A stretch of DNA of 60,518 nucleotides from positions 1 to 60,518 of the forward strand of contig CAYOPW010000006.1 of NCBI GenBank assembly GCA_964405975.1. The letters are read 5' to 3'. Positions within the stretch are counted from its first letter, which is position 1. Every line of letters begins with the position of its first letter. The DNA comes from Hyphomicrobium_A sp964405975. Its GTDB lineage: Bacteria > Pseudomonadota > Alphaproteobacteria > Rhizobiales > Hyphomicrobiaceae. This document shows, piece by piece, positions 25,452 through 34,103 of this stretch. Made by a program: the position numbers and the translations under genes. Below the pieces are notes generated by a model. The model searched no databases. It saw only the letters and a list, made by a program, of their open reading frames with translations, and was not told the origin of the DNA.

Positions 25452-26429
25452 ATGACCAAGCCCAAGAGCAAAACGCCGACTGTGACTTCCGCTGCGCAAA
25501 CTGATGCGCAAACGCTTGTTGACCGAATGCGCAGCGGAGAGCGGCGTGCCACGGCTACTGTCATAACCGAACTGGAGCGGCTGGCCCCTTCGGCCTCTGC
25601 CCTTCTGAAAGCCATGCAACCGCATCTGGGCAATGCGCTCGTTGTCGGGTTCACGGGCCCGCCTGGTGCAGGGAAATCAACGCTCGTCAATTCCGTGATT
25701 GCGGAACTGCGAGCACAGGACCTCACCATTGGTGTTATTGCGGTCGATCCATCAAGTCCCGTTTCAGGGGGCGCGATTTTAGGCGACCGCATTCGTATGA
25801 CGGCGGCGCTCGACGACGAAGGCGTGTTTGTGCGCTCGCTGGCAAGCCGCGGCTACCTCGGCGGACTATCGCCGGCAGCCGTGCGTGTCATCGACGCGTT
25901 GGATGCGGCAGGGCGTGACCTCATACTTCTGGAAACGGTTGGCACCGGGCAAAGCGAGATGGATGTCGCCGAAGTGGCTGACGTGCGTGTGGTCGTCTCC
26001 GCTCCAGGACTTGGCGATGACATTCAGGCCATGAAGTCCGGGCTGCTGGAGATTGCCGACATTCTGGTTGTCAACAAAGGTGACAGACCAGGTGCGGACC
26101 TGACCCTGCAACAGCTCATCGGTGCGTTGTCCATTCGTGCTTCTGCGGCTGGAAAGGTCCCAGTCCTCAAAACGACGGCGACAACGGGTGAAGGCGTGCC
26201 GGAACTCGTGCAAGCCATAAACAACGTCGGCAGCAATGTTAAAGCGGAAGGTGCCGCAGTGAGACGCCGCCGTCGCGCGCGTTATCTGATCGCGCGTGCG
26301 GCTGCCGATATCGTTGCCGAGCGCGTGCGTCACGGAGGCAATGAGGGGCTCGATAATCTCTCCGACCAAGTGCTCGCCGGTGACCTTTCCCCCGAAGCGG
26401 CCGCGAAAAAACTGCTGGATCATAAATAG
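25452..26429 (+). CDS. meaB: Methylmalonyl-CoA mutase-associated GTPase MeaB
   Basis: A 325-residue G3E-family GTPase that loads and protects B12-dependent acyl-CoA mutases. P-loop is GPPGAGKST (residues 69-77), switch region LETVGTGQSEMDVAEVADV, and the base-specificity motif is VVNKGDRPGAD. The start at 25452 matches the family; the frame opens earlier at 25245 but overlaps the previous gene. It stands alone without the mutase gene in this window, so the client enzyme (methylmalonyl-CoA or ethylmalonyl-CoA mutase) must be encoded elsewhere. Confidence 0.92.
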   Translation: MTKPKSKTPTVTSAAQTDAQTLVDRMRSGERRATATVITELERLAPSASALLKAMQPHLGNALVVGFTGPPGAGKSTLVNSVIAELRAQDLTIGVIAVDPSSPVSGGAILGDRIRMTAALDDEGVFVRSLASRGYLGGLSPAAVRVIDALDAAGRDLILLETVGTGQSEMDVAEVADVRVVVSAPGLGDDIQAMKSGLLEIADILVVNKGDRPGADLTLQQLIGALSIRASAAGKVPVLKTTATTGEGVPELVQAINNVGSNVKAEGAAVRRRRRARYLIARAAADIVAERVRHGGNEGLDNLSDQVLAGDLSPEAAAKKLLDHK

Positions 26430-26491
26430 GCACGCCGCTGCGGATTGCACCTTCATGTATTGTCCGAAGCTGAATAATTGCAAATCGGAAG

Positions 26492-28021
26492 ATGCCCGCA
26501 CCCCAACCCTCCAAACCGGCCACTGCCCCTAAGCCTGACGTTCCATCTGCGAATGGTGCACGCGCAAGCGGCTTTGCAGGACAACCAGGCGGGCTTTCGA
26601 CTCTGTTCTTCACTGAGTTGTGGGAGCGCTTTTCCTACTACGGAATGCGCGCGTTGCTGGCGCTGTTCATCGTCGCCCCGGCGGCCGCAGGCGGACTGGG
26701 CCTATCGACCGTGGAAGCAGCCCGCATCTACGGCAACTACACGATGGCCGTTTATATGCTCTCCATCCCCGGCGGCTTTATTGCCGACCACTACTTGGGC
26801 GCGCGCCGCTCGGTTCTTATTGGCGGAACTATCATTGCACTTGGTCATTACACGCTAGCCATCAATTCACTGACGGCATTCTATGCAGGTCTCGGGCTCG
26901 TGGCGCTCGGCACCGGGTTGTTCAAGCCCAACATCAGCGCGATGGTCGGCGGCCTCTATGGCCGAGGCGATGAGCGCCGCGATGCCGGCTTTTCCATCTT
27001 CTACATGGGCATAAATATCGGTGCACTCGCCGCGCCGCTGATCACGGGCTTTCTAGCGCAAAGCTCACGCTTCAAGGCATGGCTTACCGCATGGGGGTTC
27101 GACCCGGCGCTTAGCTGGCACTGGGGCTTTGGCGCAGCAGGCGTCGGCATGACACTCGGCCTTATCGTCTACATGCTACAGGGCAAGCGTCTGGAACACG
27201 TCGGCTGCGCACCCTCTATCCCGGCGGCTGGTTGGGGCATGGTTGTGCTCGTCGTTTTCGGTACGGCAGCTGTGATGGGGGTCACCGTGCTGACCGATCA
27301 GCCCGGTTTCCAAGCACTGCGCGCCCTCTACCTCATCGTCCCCATCGCCGCGATCATTTGGTTTGCCTCGTATGGCGATCTCGATTCTAAGCGCATCGCC
27401 GCCGTGTTCGTATTCTTTATCGCAGCCATGATTTTCTGGGCGATCTTCGAGCAGGCCGGGCTCACCATCGCACTGTTTGCCGATCAACTAACGCGCACGG
27501 AAATCCTTGGCTTTGCTTTCCCCTCTGCCTGGTTCCAGTCGCTCAACCCTCTGTTCGTCATCCTGCTGGTGCCACTCTTTGCAAGCGCCTGGACCCGTCT
27601 TGGACCAAACCAGCCTTCAAGTCCCATGAAGTTCGTCCTCGGCCTGTTCTTCCTTGGCTTGTCGTTCTTGCTCATGGTTCCCGCCGCCCTTCTTACTGCT
27701 GAAGGCCGCGTTAGCCCGCTGTGGCTCATTGGGCTCTTTTTACTCCAAACCATTGGTGAGCTGTTCCTGAGCCCTGTCGGCTTAAGCACCATGACGAAGC
27801 TGGCGCCAATGCGATTTGTTGGACTTATGCTGGGTGTCTGGTTCCTTGCGGCGGCATGGGGCAACAAACTGGCAGGCGTGCTTGGCAGCGGATTCACAGC
27901 AAACGACCCGGAAGGCCTATCAACATTCTTCCTGCAGCAGGCAATCCTCGTCGCGGTCGCGACGCTTTTGCTGCTAGCACTTGTTCCCTGGGTGAAGAAG
28001 CTGATGGGCGGCGTTCGCTGA
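26492..28021 (+). CDS. POT/PTR2-family proton-dependent oligopeptide transporter
   Basis: A 509-residue protein with 12-14 membrane helices for proton-coupled import of di- and tripeptides. The family motifs are FFTELWERFSYYGMRALLAL near residue 38 and GGFIADHYLGARRSVLIGG near 92, plus EQAGLTIALFADQ in the second half. A Pro/Ala-rich cytosolic N-terminus of about 30 residues precedes the first helix. It ends 14 bp from the convergent cimA. Confidence 0.92.
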   Translation: MPAPQPSKPATAPKPDVPSANGARASGFAGQPGGLSTLFFTELWERFSYYGMRALLALFIVAPAAAGGLGLSTVEAARIYGNYTMAVYMLSIPGGFIADHYLGARRSVLIGGTIIALGHYTLAINSLTAFYAGLGLVALGTGLFKPNISAMVGGLYGRGDERRDAGFSIFYMGINIGALAAPLITGFLAQSSRFKAWLTAWGFDPALSWHWGFGAAGVGMTLGLIVYMLQGKRLEHVGCAPSIPAAGWGMVVLVVFGTAAVMGVTVLTDQPGFQALRALYLIVPIAAIIWFASYGDLDSKRIAAVFVFFIAAMIFWAIFEQAGLTIALFADQLTRTEILGFAFPSAWFQSLNPLFVILLVPLFASAWTRLGPNQPSSPMKFVLGLFFLGLSFLLMVPAALLTAEGRVSPLWLIGLFLLQTIGELFLSPVGLSTMTKLAPMRFVGLMLGVWFLAAAWGNKLAGVLGSGFTANDPEGLSTFFLQQAILVAVATLLLLALVPWVKKLMGGVR

Positions 28022-28029
28022 GTGCCATC

Positions 28030-28048
28030 GCGCGGCTACGCGCCGCGC
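28030..28048. terminator. Candidate hairpin at convergent gene ends
   Basis: GCGCGGC-tacgc-GCCGCGC makes a perfect 7-bp stem between the convergent peptide transporter and cimA, overlapping the cimA stop. There is no T-run, so it is only a weak terminator candidate. Confidence 0.25.
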
Positions 28049-29646
28049 GCGTCGTCCTTCATCAGTTTGTAGTTGATGGAGTCGAGCAACGCTTCAAAAC
28101 TCGCATCGATGATATTGGGCGAGACACCGACCGTGAACCACCGTGCACCCGTCGTTGTATCGTGGCTCTCGACCAGAACGCGCGTGACGGCCTCTGTGCC
28201 GCCCGTGAGGATACGCACCTTGTAGTCGACAAGCTCCACGCCATCGATGTGCTTCTGGTAACGTCCCAGGTCTTTGCGCAGCGCCCTGTCGAGTGCGTTG
28301 ACGGGACCGGCGCCCTCCCCAACCGACCAGAGAGGTTCGTTGTCACCGTTGATGTAAACCTTCACCGTCGCTTCCGAGACGGTGACCAACTTGCCAACGG
28401 CGTTGTGGCGCTTCTCGACCATGACGCGAAAGCTGTCGACAGAGAAGTAGCGCGGAACCGTCTCAAGCATGCGCCGGGCAAAAAGCTCAAACGACGCTTC
28501 CGCGGCCTCGTAAGAGTAGCCGGCGGCTTCACGAGACTTCACTGCGTCGAGCAATTTGGATATGCGCTCGTCATCCTTGTCGATGACAATTCCCAACCGC
28601 GCGATGGCCGCCAGGATGCTCGACCTGCCGGACTGCTTTGACACGAGGAGCCGGCGAATATTGCCGATGCGCTCCGGTGCCACGTGCTCGTAGGTGTCTG
28701 GCTCTTTCACGATAGCGGATGCGTGTATCCCCGCCTTTGTCGCAAATGCGCTTTCACCCACGTAGGGCGCATGGCGGTCGGGCGAACGGTTCAGTACTTC
28801 GTCAAGAACACGGCTTGCATGCGTGAGCGTGCGCAGGCGGTCCGGGGTGACACCCGTCTCGAAATGCTCTGCAAATTCGCTCTTCAAGAGGAGCGTTGGA
28901 ATGATCGACGTCAGGTTGGCATTCCCGCAGCGCTCGCCCAGCCCATTGAGCGTGCCCTGGATGTGGCGGCACCCGGCACGCACGGCCATCAAGGAATTAG
29001 CCACGGCATTGTCGGTGTCGTTGTGCGTATGAATACCCAGATGCGAGCCGGGCACAACGGCGGCGACATCGGCAACGATACTTTCAACTTCATGGGGAAG
29101 CGTACCACCGTTGGTGTCGCACAGAACGACCCAACGCGCGCCGCCCTCGTAGGCTGTGCGCGCCACAGCGAACGCAAAATCGCGATTGCCCTTATAGCCG
29201 TCGAAGAAGTGCTCGCAGTCAATCAGTGCCTCGCGGCCGGATTCGACAATGGCTTTCACTGATTGAGCCAAAGCATCCAGGCATTCCTCGTTGGAAATGC
29301 CGAGCGCCACGCGCACGTGGTAATCCCAGGCCTTGGTCACAAGACAGATGGCTTCGGCGCGCGATTGCAGCACCGCCTGCAAGCCCGGATCGTTAGAGAC
29401 GGAACGGCCCGAGCGCTTGGTCATGCCAAAGGCGGTAAGCTTGGCCGTCTTGTGGTTCTGCTTCTCGGCGAGAAACTCTGTGTCGGTCGCATTCGCACCC
29501 GGGTAGCCGCCCTCGATGTAGTCGATCCCTAAGTCGTCAAGCACACCGGCGATGCGCCGCTTCTCCTCCACGGAGAAATCAACGCCGGTCGTCTGCGCGC
29601 CGTCACGCAGGGTTGTATCGAACAGGTAGAGTCTCTCTTTGCTCAT
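28036..29646 (-). CDS. cimA: Citramalate synthase
   Basis: A 536-residue HMGL-family enzyme that condenses pyruvate and acetyl-CoA to (R)-citramalate, the threonine-independent entry to isoleucine. The catalytic start is LFDTTLRDGAQTTGVDFS, the metal-binding motif is IHTHND and the C-terminal regulatory domain (about residues 390-536) is present. It is the CimA-like length rather than that of 2-isopropylmalate synthase subclades lacking the domain, but LeuA-like alternatives cannot be fully excluded. Start at 29646 follows GAGTATGAG. It lies 7 bp after a 40-codon gene that is coupled to cysS. Confidence 0.88.
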   Translation of the reverse strand: MSKERLYLFDTTLRDGAQTTGVDFSVEEKRRIAGVLDDLGIDYIEGGYPGANATDTEFLAEKQNHKTAKLTAFGMTKRSGRSVSNDPGLQAVLQSRAEAICLVTKAWDYHVRVALGISNEECLDALAQSVKAIVESGREALIDCEHFFDGYKGNRDFAFAVARTAYEGGARWVVLCDTNGGTLPHEVESIVADVAAVVPGSHLGIHTHNDTDNAVANSLMAVRAGCRHIQGTLNGLGERCGNANLTSIIPTLLLKSEFAEHFETGVTPDRLRTLTHASRVLDEVLNRSPDRHAPYVGESAFATKAGIHASAIVKEPDTYEHVAPERIGNIRRLLVSKQSGRSSILAAIARLGIVIDKDDERISKLLDAVKSREAAGYSYEAAEASFELFARRMLETVPRYFSVDSFRVMVEKRHNAVGKLVTVSEATVKVYINGDNEPLWSVGEGAGPVNALDRALRKDLGRYQKHIDGVELVDYKVRILTGGTEAVTRVLVESHDTTTGARWFTVGVSPNIIDASFEALLDSINYKLMKDDARGA

Positions 29647-29653
29647 CTCATAC

Positions 29654-29776
29654 TCACACGACGCCAAAGCTCTTTGCGGCAATCCATACCGCAAGGAGCG
29701 CTATCCCAATCTTAACGAGAAGATAGAAGAGCCAGTGGCCGGGGAAAGGCGTGTCAGAACGCCAGTCCTTTTTCAT
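29654..29776 (-). CDS. Small membrane peptide between cysS and cimA
   Basis: A 40-residue peptide: a charged N-terminus (MKKDWRSDTPFPGHW) followed by one hydrophobic helix (LFYLLVKIGIALLAVWIAAK). Its ATG overlaps the cysS stop in ATGA, the classic translational-coupling arrangement, and its stop is 7 bp before the cimA ATG. I do not recognise a named family. The overlap with cysS and tight spacing argue that it is translated. Role unknown; a single-pass inner-membrane regulator is possible. Confidence 0.72.
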   Translation of the reverse strand: MKKDWRSDTPFPGHWLFYLLVKIGIALLAVWIAAKSFGVV

Positions 29777-31200
29777 CGCGCGACCTCCCACTTGGTGACG
29801 ATCTCACCGGTCTTAGGATCCTTGGAATCTTTCAAGGCAATGCCCATTGCGGCCAGCTCGTCGCGAATGCGATCGGCTTCCTGGAAGTTTTTAGCCGAAC
29901 GAGCTGAAAGACGCGATGCAATAAGCTCCTGCACGCGCACCTTATCGACGCCTACGCGCGCTTCTGCTTGCGCGCGCCATTCCGTCTCGGTGCTCTCAAG
30001 AAGACCCATCGCATTGGCTGCCGCCTTGAAGCGGGCGGACGCATCTGTCTTGTCGCCCTCTGTAATGCCGTCCACGGCGGCGTGAAGCTTGGTAATCGCA
30101 CCCGGCGTATTGAGGTCATCCGCCAGCGCATCGTTAACCTCGTTCGCCCAATCGCTTGTCGGTACAGCCTCGACATCACCGACCTTGCGATACCATTGGC
30201 CGAGCAATCTCTCGGCAACTTCAAGGCTGCGCACAGTAAAATCCAAAGGCTGCCGGTAGTGCGTCATCAGCATCGCAAGACGCAGAACCTCGCCTGGCCA
30301 GCGCCGCCCCCCAAACTTATCCGTATCCAATAGCTCGTGAATCGTGATGAAGTTGCCAAGCGACTTCGACATCTTCTCGCCTTCGACCTGCAGAAAACCG
30401 TTGTGCATCCACACACGCGCCATCACGTCCGTGCCGTGCGCGCAGCGCGACTGCGCGATCTCGTTTTCGTGGTGGGGAAAGACGAGATCGATGCCGCCGC
30501 CATGAATGTCGAAGACGTCGCCTAAGTGCTTGCCTGCCATCGCCGAGCACTCAATGTGCCACCCAGGACGTCCCAGCGCCTTGATCCCGCATGGCGATGG
30601 CCACGACGGCTCACCCTCCTTCGACGGCTTCCACAGCACGAAGTCCATCGGATCTTTTTTGTATGGCGCCACTTCGACGCGGGCACCCGCCTCCATCTCT
30701 TCCAGCGAGCGATTGGAAAGTTTTCCGTAGTCGACCATGGATGGCACGTTGAACAGCACGTGGTCCTCGGCCACGTATGCATGATCCTTCGCGACGAGCT
30801 CTTCGATCAAGATCTTCATCTGATCAATGTGCTCGGTCGCCCGCGGCTCGATGGTCGGAGGCAGGACACCCAGCGCGCCAACATCGTCGTGAAACTGCTT
30901 AGCCGTACGTTCCGTCAGATCACGAATGGGCACGCCCTCCTCGGCCGCACGCGCATTGATCTTGTCATCGACGTCGGTGATGTTGCGGACATAGGTGACG
31001 TGTTCGGACCCATAAATGTGGCGCAAGAGCCGGAACAGCACGTCGAAGACGATGACGGGCCGCGCATTGCCGATGTGGGCATAGTCGTAGACCGTCGGCC
31101 CACAGACATACATTCGCACGTTTTCCGGCTTAAGGGGCGTGAACACCTCTTTTCGGCGCGTCAACGTGTTGTATAGCGTCAGCGGATGCTGATTGGCCAT
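29773..31200 (-). CDS. cysS: Cysteinyl-tRNA synthetase
   Basis: A 475-residue class I synthetase. Zinc ligands include Cys in YVCGPTVYDY, Cys in HIECSAM and the His/Glu motif HHENEIAQS; the HIGH motif is AHIGNARP and KMSKS is GEKMSKSLGN. Start at 31200 (GGGGA upstream) is preferred over the frame opening at 31311. It is the first gene of a tight operon with the 40-aa membrane gene and cimA. Confidence 0.96.
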   Translation of the reverse strand: MANQHPLTLYNTLTRRKEVFTPLKPENVRMYVCGPTVYDYAHIGNARPVIVFDVLFRLLRHIYGSEHVTYVRNITDVDDKINARAAEEGVPIRDLTERTAKQFHDDVGALGVLPPTIEPRATEHIDQMKILIEELVAKDHAYVAEDHVLFNVPSMVDYGKLSNRSLEEMEAGARVEVAPYKKDPMDFVLWKPSKEGEPSWPSPCGIKALGRPGWHIECSAMAGKHLGDVFDIHGGGIDLVFPHHENEIAQSRCAHGTDVMARVWMHNGFLQVEGEKMSKSLGNFITIHELLDTDKFGGRRWPGEVLRLAMLMTHYRQPLDFTVRSLEVAERLLGQWYRKVGDVEAVPTSDWANEVNDALADDLNTPGAITKLHAAVDGITEGDKTDASARFKAAANAMGLLESTETEWRAQAEARVGVDKVRVQELIASRLSARSAKNFQEADRIRDELAAMGIALKDSKDPKTGEIVTKWEVAR

Positions 31201-31536
31201 GAAAGTCCCCAGGCCGCTGGCGGGGGCGATTCTCTGTCTCAGGCTTTGGGCAAAGAAGCGGGCCGCGCGCCAGCGGTTTTTTGCTAGCTCGTAATGATAA
31301 TGCCGCAACAAGTGTTGCAGGCAGGTATGCGCGGCGTATGGTTCACACCGTTCTTATGCGTGAGCATGGGCGCTTCCGTCAAGCGGCCGGGGCGACGGAA
31401 CCGCCCTTCATAAGCTTCTGGATACCACAACCTCAGCGTCCAAGATCGCCCCAATTGCTCCGCAATGACCCCCTAATCGCAGACGTTAAGAATTGTGTGA
31501 ATCGAAGGCAGCGGCCGCTTGGACCGCCAACGCAAA
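31201..31536. other. Divergent intergenic region, cysS / DUF2865
   Basis: A 336-bp region between divergent genes, holding their promoters. The only clear structure is the inverted repeat at 31301-31324. Open frames inside are short, low-complexity and lack ribosome binding sites. Confidence 0.55.
31301..31324. promoter_or_regulatory. Inverted repeat, candidate operator
   Basis: The arms TGCCGCAACA and TGTTGC-a-GGCA pair around a two-base centre AG, with one extra A. It lies about 100 bp upstream of the cysS start and 210 bp upstream of the DUF2865 gene. Symmetry fits a dimeric repressor site; no consensus is matched. Confidence 0.35.
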
Positions 31537-32595
31537 ATGGACCGACCCGAGAAAGGCAAGACATCGCGCATCGCATCTGCTGGCGGACGGTTTAGCCTTG
31601 GGGCCGCCGTCCTCACTGCGGTGATGCTGGCGGCCTGTCCGGTCCTTGCCCAAGGGTGGTGGCCTTGGAGCAACGCCGAACCGGAGCCGCCTCCCATTCC
31701 GCGCGAGCCCGTCTATCGCACGCCACCGCCCCCTGGCGCACCGCCGCCCAGTTCAAACTGGTCAACGAAGAATCCAATTTGTTTGAAGCTTGAGCAGCGT
31801 CTCGTGCAGGAAGGTCAACGCTCAGGCCAATTCCGCAATTCACTGCCGAGGCTCCAATCGGAAATTCGCGAAGCCCGACGAGAGACTCAAACCGGCGAGG
31901 CCGAGCTTGAGCGCCGTAACTGCTACGAGTATTTCCTCTTCTCCAAAACATTGCGCCAGACGTCCCGTTGCACGGGACTATCACGACAGGTGGAACAGGC
32001 AAAGCGGCGGCTAGCCGAACTCGAGTCCCGGCGCCAGCAGATCATCGGCTCTTCGAGTCGATCGTTTCGCGATGAAATTGTCCGTGAGCTTGCACGAAAC
32101 AACTGCGGCGCCAACTATGTGCAAGAGGCGCGCCGCCAAAACCGTGGTCTGTTGTCAGGCATATGGGAGGACAGCGAAAGCGAAGGCTACTCCGGTGGAT
32201 GGAATCCCTTCTCCGGTCCGCGCTCGCACAACACCTACCGCACTGTGTGTGTGAGGCTGTGCGATGGCTATTATTTCCCCGTGAGCTTCTCCACGCTCCC
32301 AAGTCACTTCGAGCAGGATGCGGCGGCGTGCCAAAACAAGTGTGCAGCACCCGTTGAACTATTCTATTATAAAAACCCCGGACAGGGGATGGACCAGTCA
32401 ATCGCCTTCCGCTCCCGAGAGCCCTACACGAGCCTAAAGACCGCATTTCTCTATCGTAAGCAGCTTGTGAAAGGATGCTCGTGCAAAGAAACCGAGTTCG
32501 TCCCGCAAGAAGCTATGCGAGACGACACCCGTTCCGCAAGCGCACCCGGGTGGGAAGCCCGATCGAATTGGGAAGCTGAGGCCAAAACGCCATGA
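31537..32595 (+). CDS. DUF2865-containing secreted protein
   Basis: A 352-residue protein. An N-terminal signal (SLGAAVLTAVMLAACPVLAQ) is followed by a Pro-rich linker, a coiled-coil region with many Arg and Glu, and a Cys-rich C-terminal part containing TVCVRLCDGYYFPVSFSTLP, the DUF2865 hallmark. Its many Cys (for example CQNKC, CSC) are probably in disulfides, in keeping with the DsbB-like gene elsewhere in the window. Start ATG at 31537; a TTG at 31519 is possible. Function unknown. Confidence 0.82.
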   Translation: MDRPEKGKTSRIASAGGRFSLGAAVLTAVMLAACPVLAQGWWPWSNAEPEPPPIPREPVYRTPPPPGAPPPSSNWSTKNPICLKLEQRLVQEGQRSGQFRNSLPRLQSEIREARRETQTGEAELERRNCYEYFLFSKTLRQTSRCTGLSRQVEQAKRRLAELESRRQQIIGSSSRSFRDEIVRELARNNCGANYVQEARRQNRGLLSGIWEDSESEGYSGGWNPFSGPRSHNTYRTVCVRLCDGYYFPVSFSTLPSHFEQDAAACQNKCAAPVELFYYKNPGQGMDQSIAFRSREPYTSLKTAFLYRKQLVKGCSCKETEFVPQEAMRDDTRSASAPGWEARSNWEAEAKTP

Positions 32596-32600
32596 GGCCG

Positions 32601-32615
32601 GTTCCGATACGGAAC
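32601..32615. terminator. Candidate hairpin, convergent gene ends
   Basis: GTTCCG-ata-CGGAAC is a perfect 6-bp stem between the DUF2865 gene and gltX, which converge here. No T-run is seen. Confidence 0.25.
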
Positions 32616-32636
32616 ACAGCCATCACTGCACCTTAA

Positions 32637-34040
32637 TCAACTTGCGCGCCCAAGCAGCCGCTCTCGAACCTTTGCGCGGCCGATAAGCGGCAACAATACC
32701 TTAAGCTCAGGACCATCTTCTAGCCCGGTCAAGGCTAACCGCAACGGGTGGAAGAGTGCGCGACCCTTGATCCCTGACGCAGTTTTAAGGGCGCTGATCC
32801 ATGCGGCCCAAGTTGTGTCATCCCACGGCTCGGGCGGAAGTAGCGTTGCCGCCTGATTTGTCAACTCCTTGTTCTCGATCGCGGGGGTGACTTCGCCGTT
32901 AATGACCTGCCACCACGTCGCCGCGTCGCTGAGAACAGAAAGATTTCCGCGCACCGCGTCCCAAAACGCCGGCCCACCATCCGCGCCTGCCGCACGCAAC
33001 TCCTCTTCCACATCCCCATAGGGTAGCTTGTGCAAAAGCCGCGCGTTAAGAACCTTCAACTCCTCAGCGTCGAAGCGCGCCGGTGCTATTGAGATCTTGT
33101 CGAATGCAAACAGGGCTGCAAGCTCATCTAAATTGGCGTGCGCCTCGATGGGATCGGAGGTGCCGATCAGTGCGGTGTAGCTTGCCACCGCCATCGGTTC
33201 CATTCCCGATTTGCGCAATCGCTCGATGGACAGGTCACCCAACCTTTTCGACAGCGCACGCCCGTCTGCACCGATGAGCAAGCTGTGATGGGCGATGGCC
33301 GGTGGCTCGTATCCCAAAGCTTCAAAGAGTTGGATTTGCACGCCGGTGTTTGTGATGTGATCCTCGCCCCGGATGATGTGCGTGGTGCCGAACTCCGCAT
33401 CATCAATTACGCTCGTGAACGTATATAGAAATGTACCGTTTGCCCGGATCACCACAGGATCGGACACCGAACCCACATCGACGGTCTGATCGCCGCGAAC
33501 AAGATCATTCCACGAGACAATCGTTGGAAGTGGTGCCATCCCCGTTTCCGCCTCGCTGTTGTCGAGCCGGAAGCGCCAATGCGGCCGGCGCCCCTCGTTT
33601 TCGAAATTCGCGCGCTCATCTTCGGTGAGCTTCAGGCCGGTGCGGTCGTAGATGGGCGGCATGCCTCGGGCGAGCTGGCGCTTGCGCTTTCGATCAAGCT
33701 CGTCCTCCGTCTCATAACAGGCATAAAGCCTGCCGCGCTCGCGCAACAGGTCGGCTGCCGCCGTGTAGCGCGCGGTGCGTTCGGACTGGCGATCCTCGCG
33801 CGACCATTCCAGACCAAGCCAGCGGAGATCTTCGCGAATGCCATCGGCAAATGCCGCCGTTGAGCGCTCCACATCCGTATCGTCGAGGCGCAGCCAGAAT
33901 TCGCCGCCACTCTTCCTGGCAAAAAGCCAGTTGAGAATGGCGGTGCGTATATTGCCTACGTGCAGGCGACCCGTTGGACTGGGAGCAAAGCGAACGATGA
34001 CGGACATGTTTGGGGCGAGTTTCTGCGACGTTTCATTCAT
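32637..34040 (-). CDS. gltX: Glutamyl-tRNA synthetase
   Basis: A 467-residue class I synthetase with FAPSPTGRLHVGNIRTAI (HIGH motif as HVGN) and the KMSKS region as ALSKRLGDLSI. No ribosome binding site decides between ATG 34040 and ATG 34007; the latter gives the common start SVIVRFAPSPTG. It follows nadE by 63 bp on the same strand. GlnRS is excluded by the motif set, and non-discriminating use for tRNA-Gln is possible as in many alphaproteobacteria. Confidence 0.95.
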   Translation of the reverse strand: MNETSQKLAPNMSVIVRFAPSPTGRLHVGNIRTAILNWLFARKSGGEFWLRLDDTDVERSTAAFADGIREDLRWLGLEWSREDRQSERTARYTAAADLLRERGRLYACYETEDELDRKRKRQLARGMPPIYDRTGLKLTEDERANFENEGRRPHWRFRLDNSEAETGMAPLPTIVSWNDLVRGDQTVDVGSVSDPVVIRANGTFLYTFTSVIDDAEFGTTHIIRGEDHITNTGVQIQLFEALGYEPPAIAHHSLLIGADGRALSKRLGDLSIERLRKSGMEPMAVASYTALIGTSDPIEAHANLDELAALFAFDKISIAPARFDAEELKVLNARLLHKLPYGDVEEELRAAGADGGPAFWDAVRGNLSVLSDAATWWQVINGEVTPAIENKELTNQAATLLPPEPWDDTTWAAWISALKTASGIKGRALFHPLRLALTGLEDGPELKVLLPLIGRAKVRERLLGRAS

Positions 34041-34103
34041 AAAATGCGAGGTGGAAACCTATAGAGGGTCCGCACGCTAACTCAAGCACCGAGCGCGCAC
34101 TTG

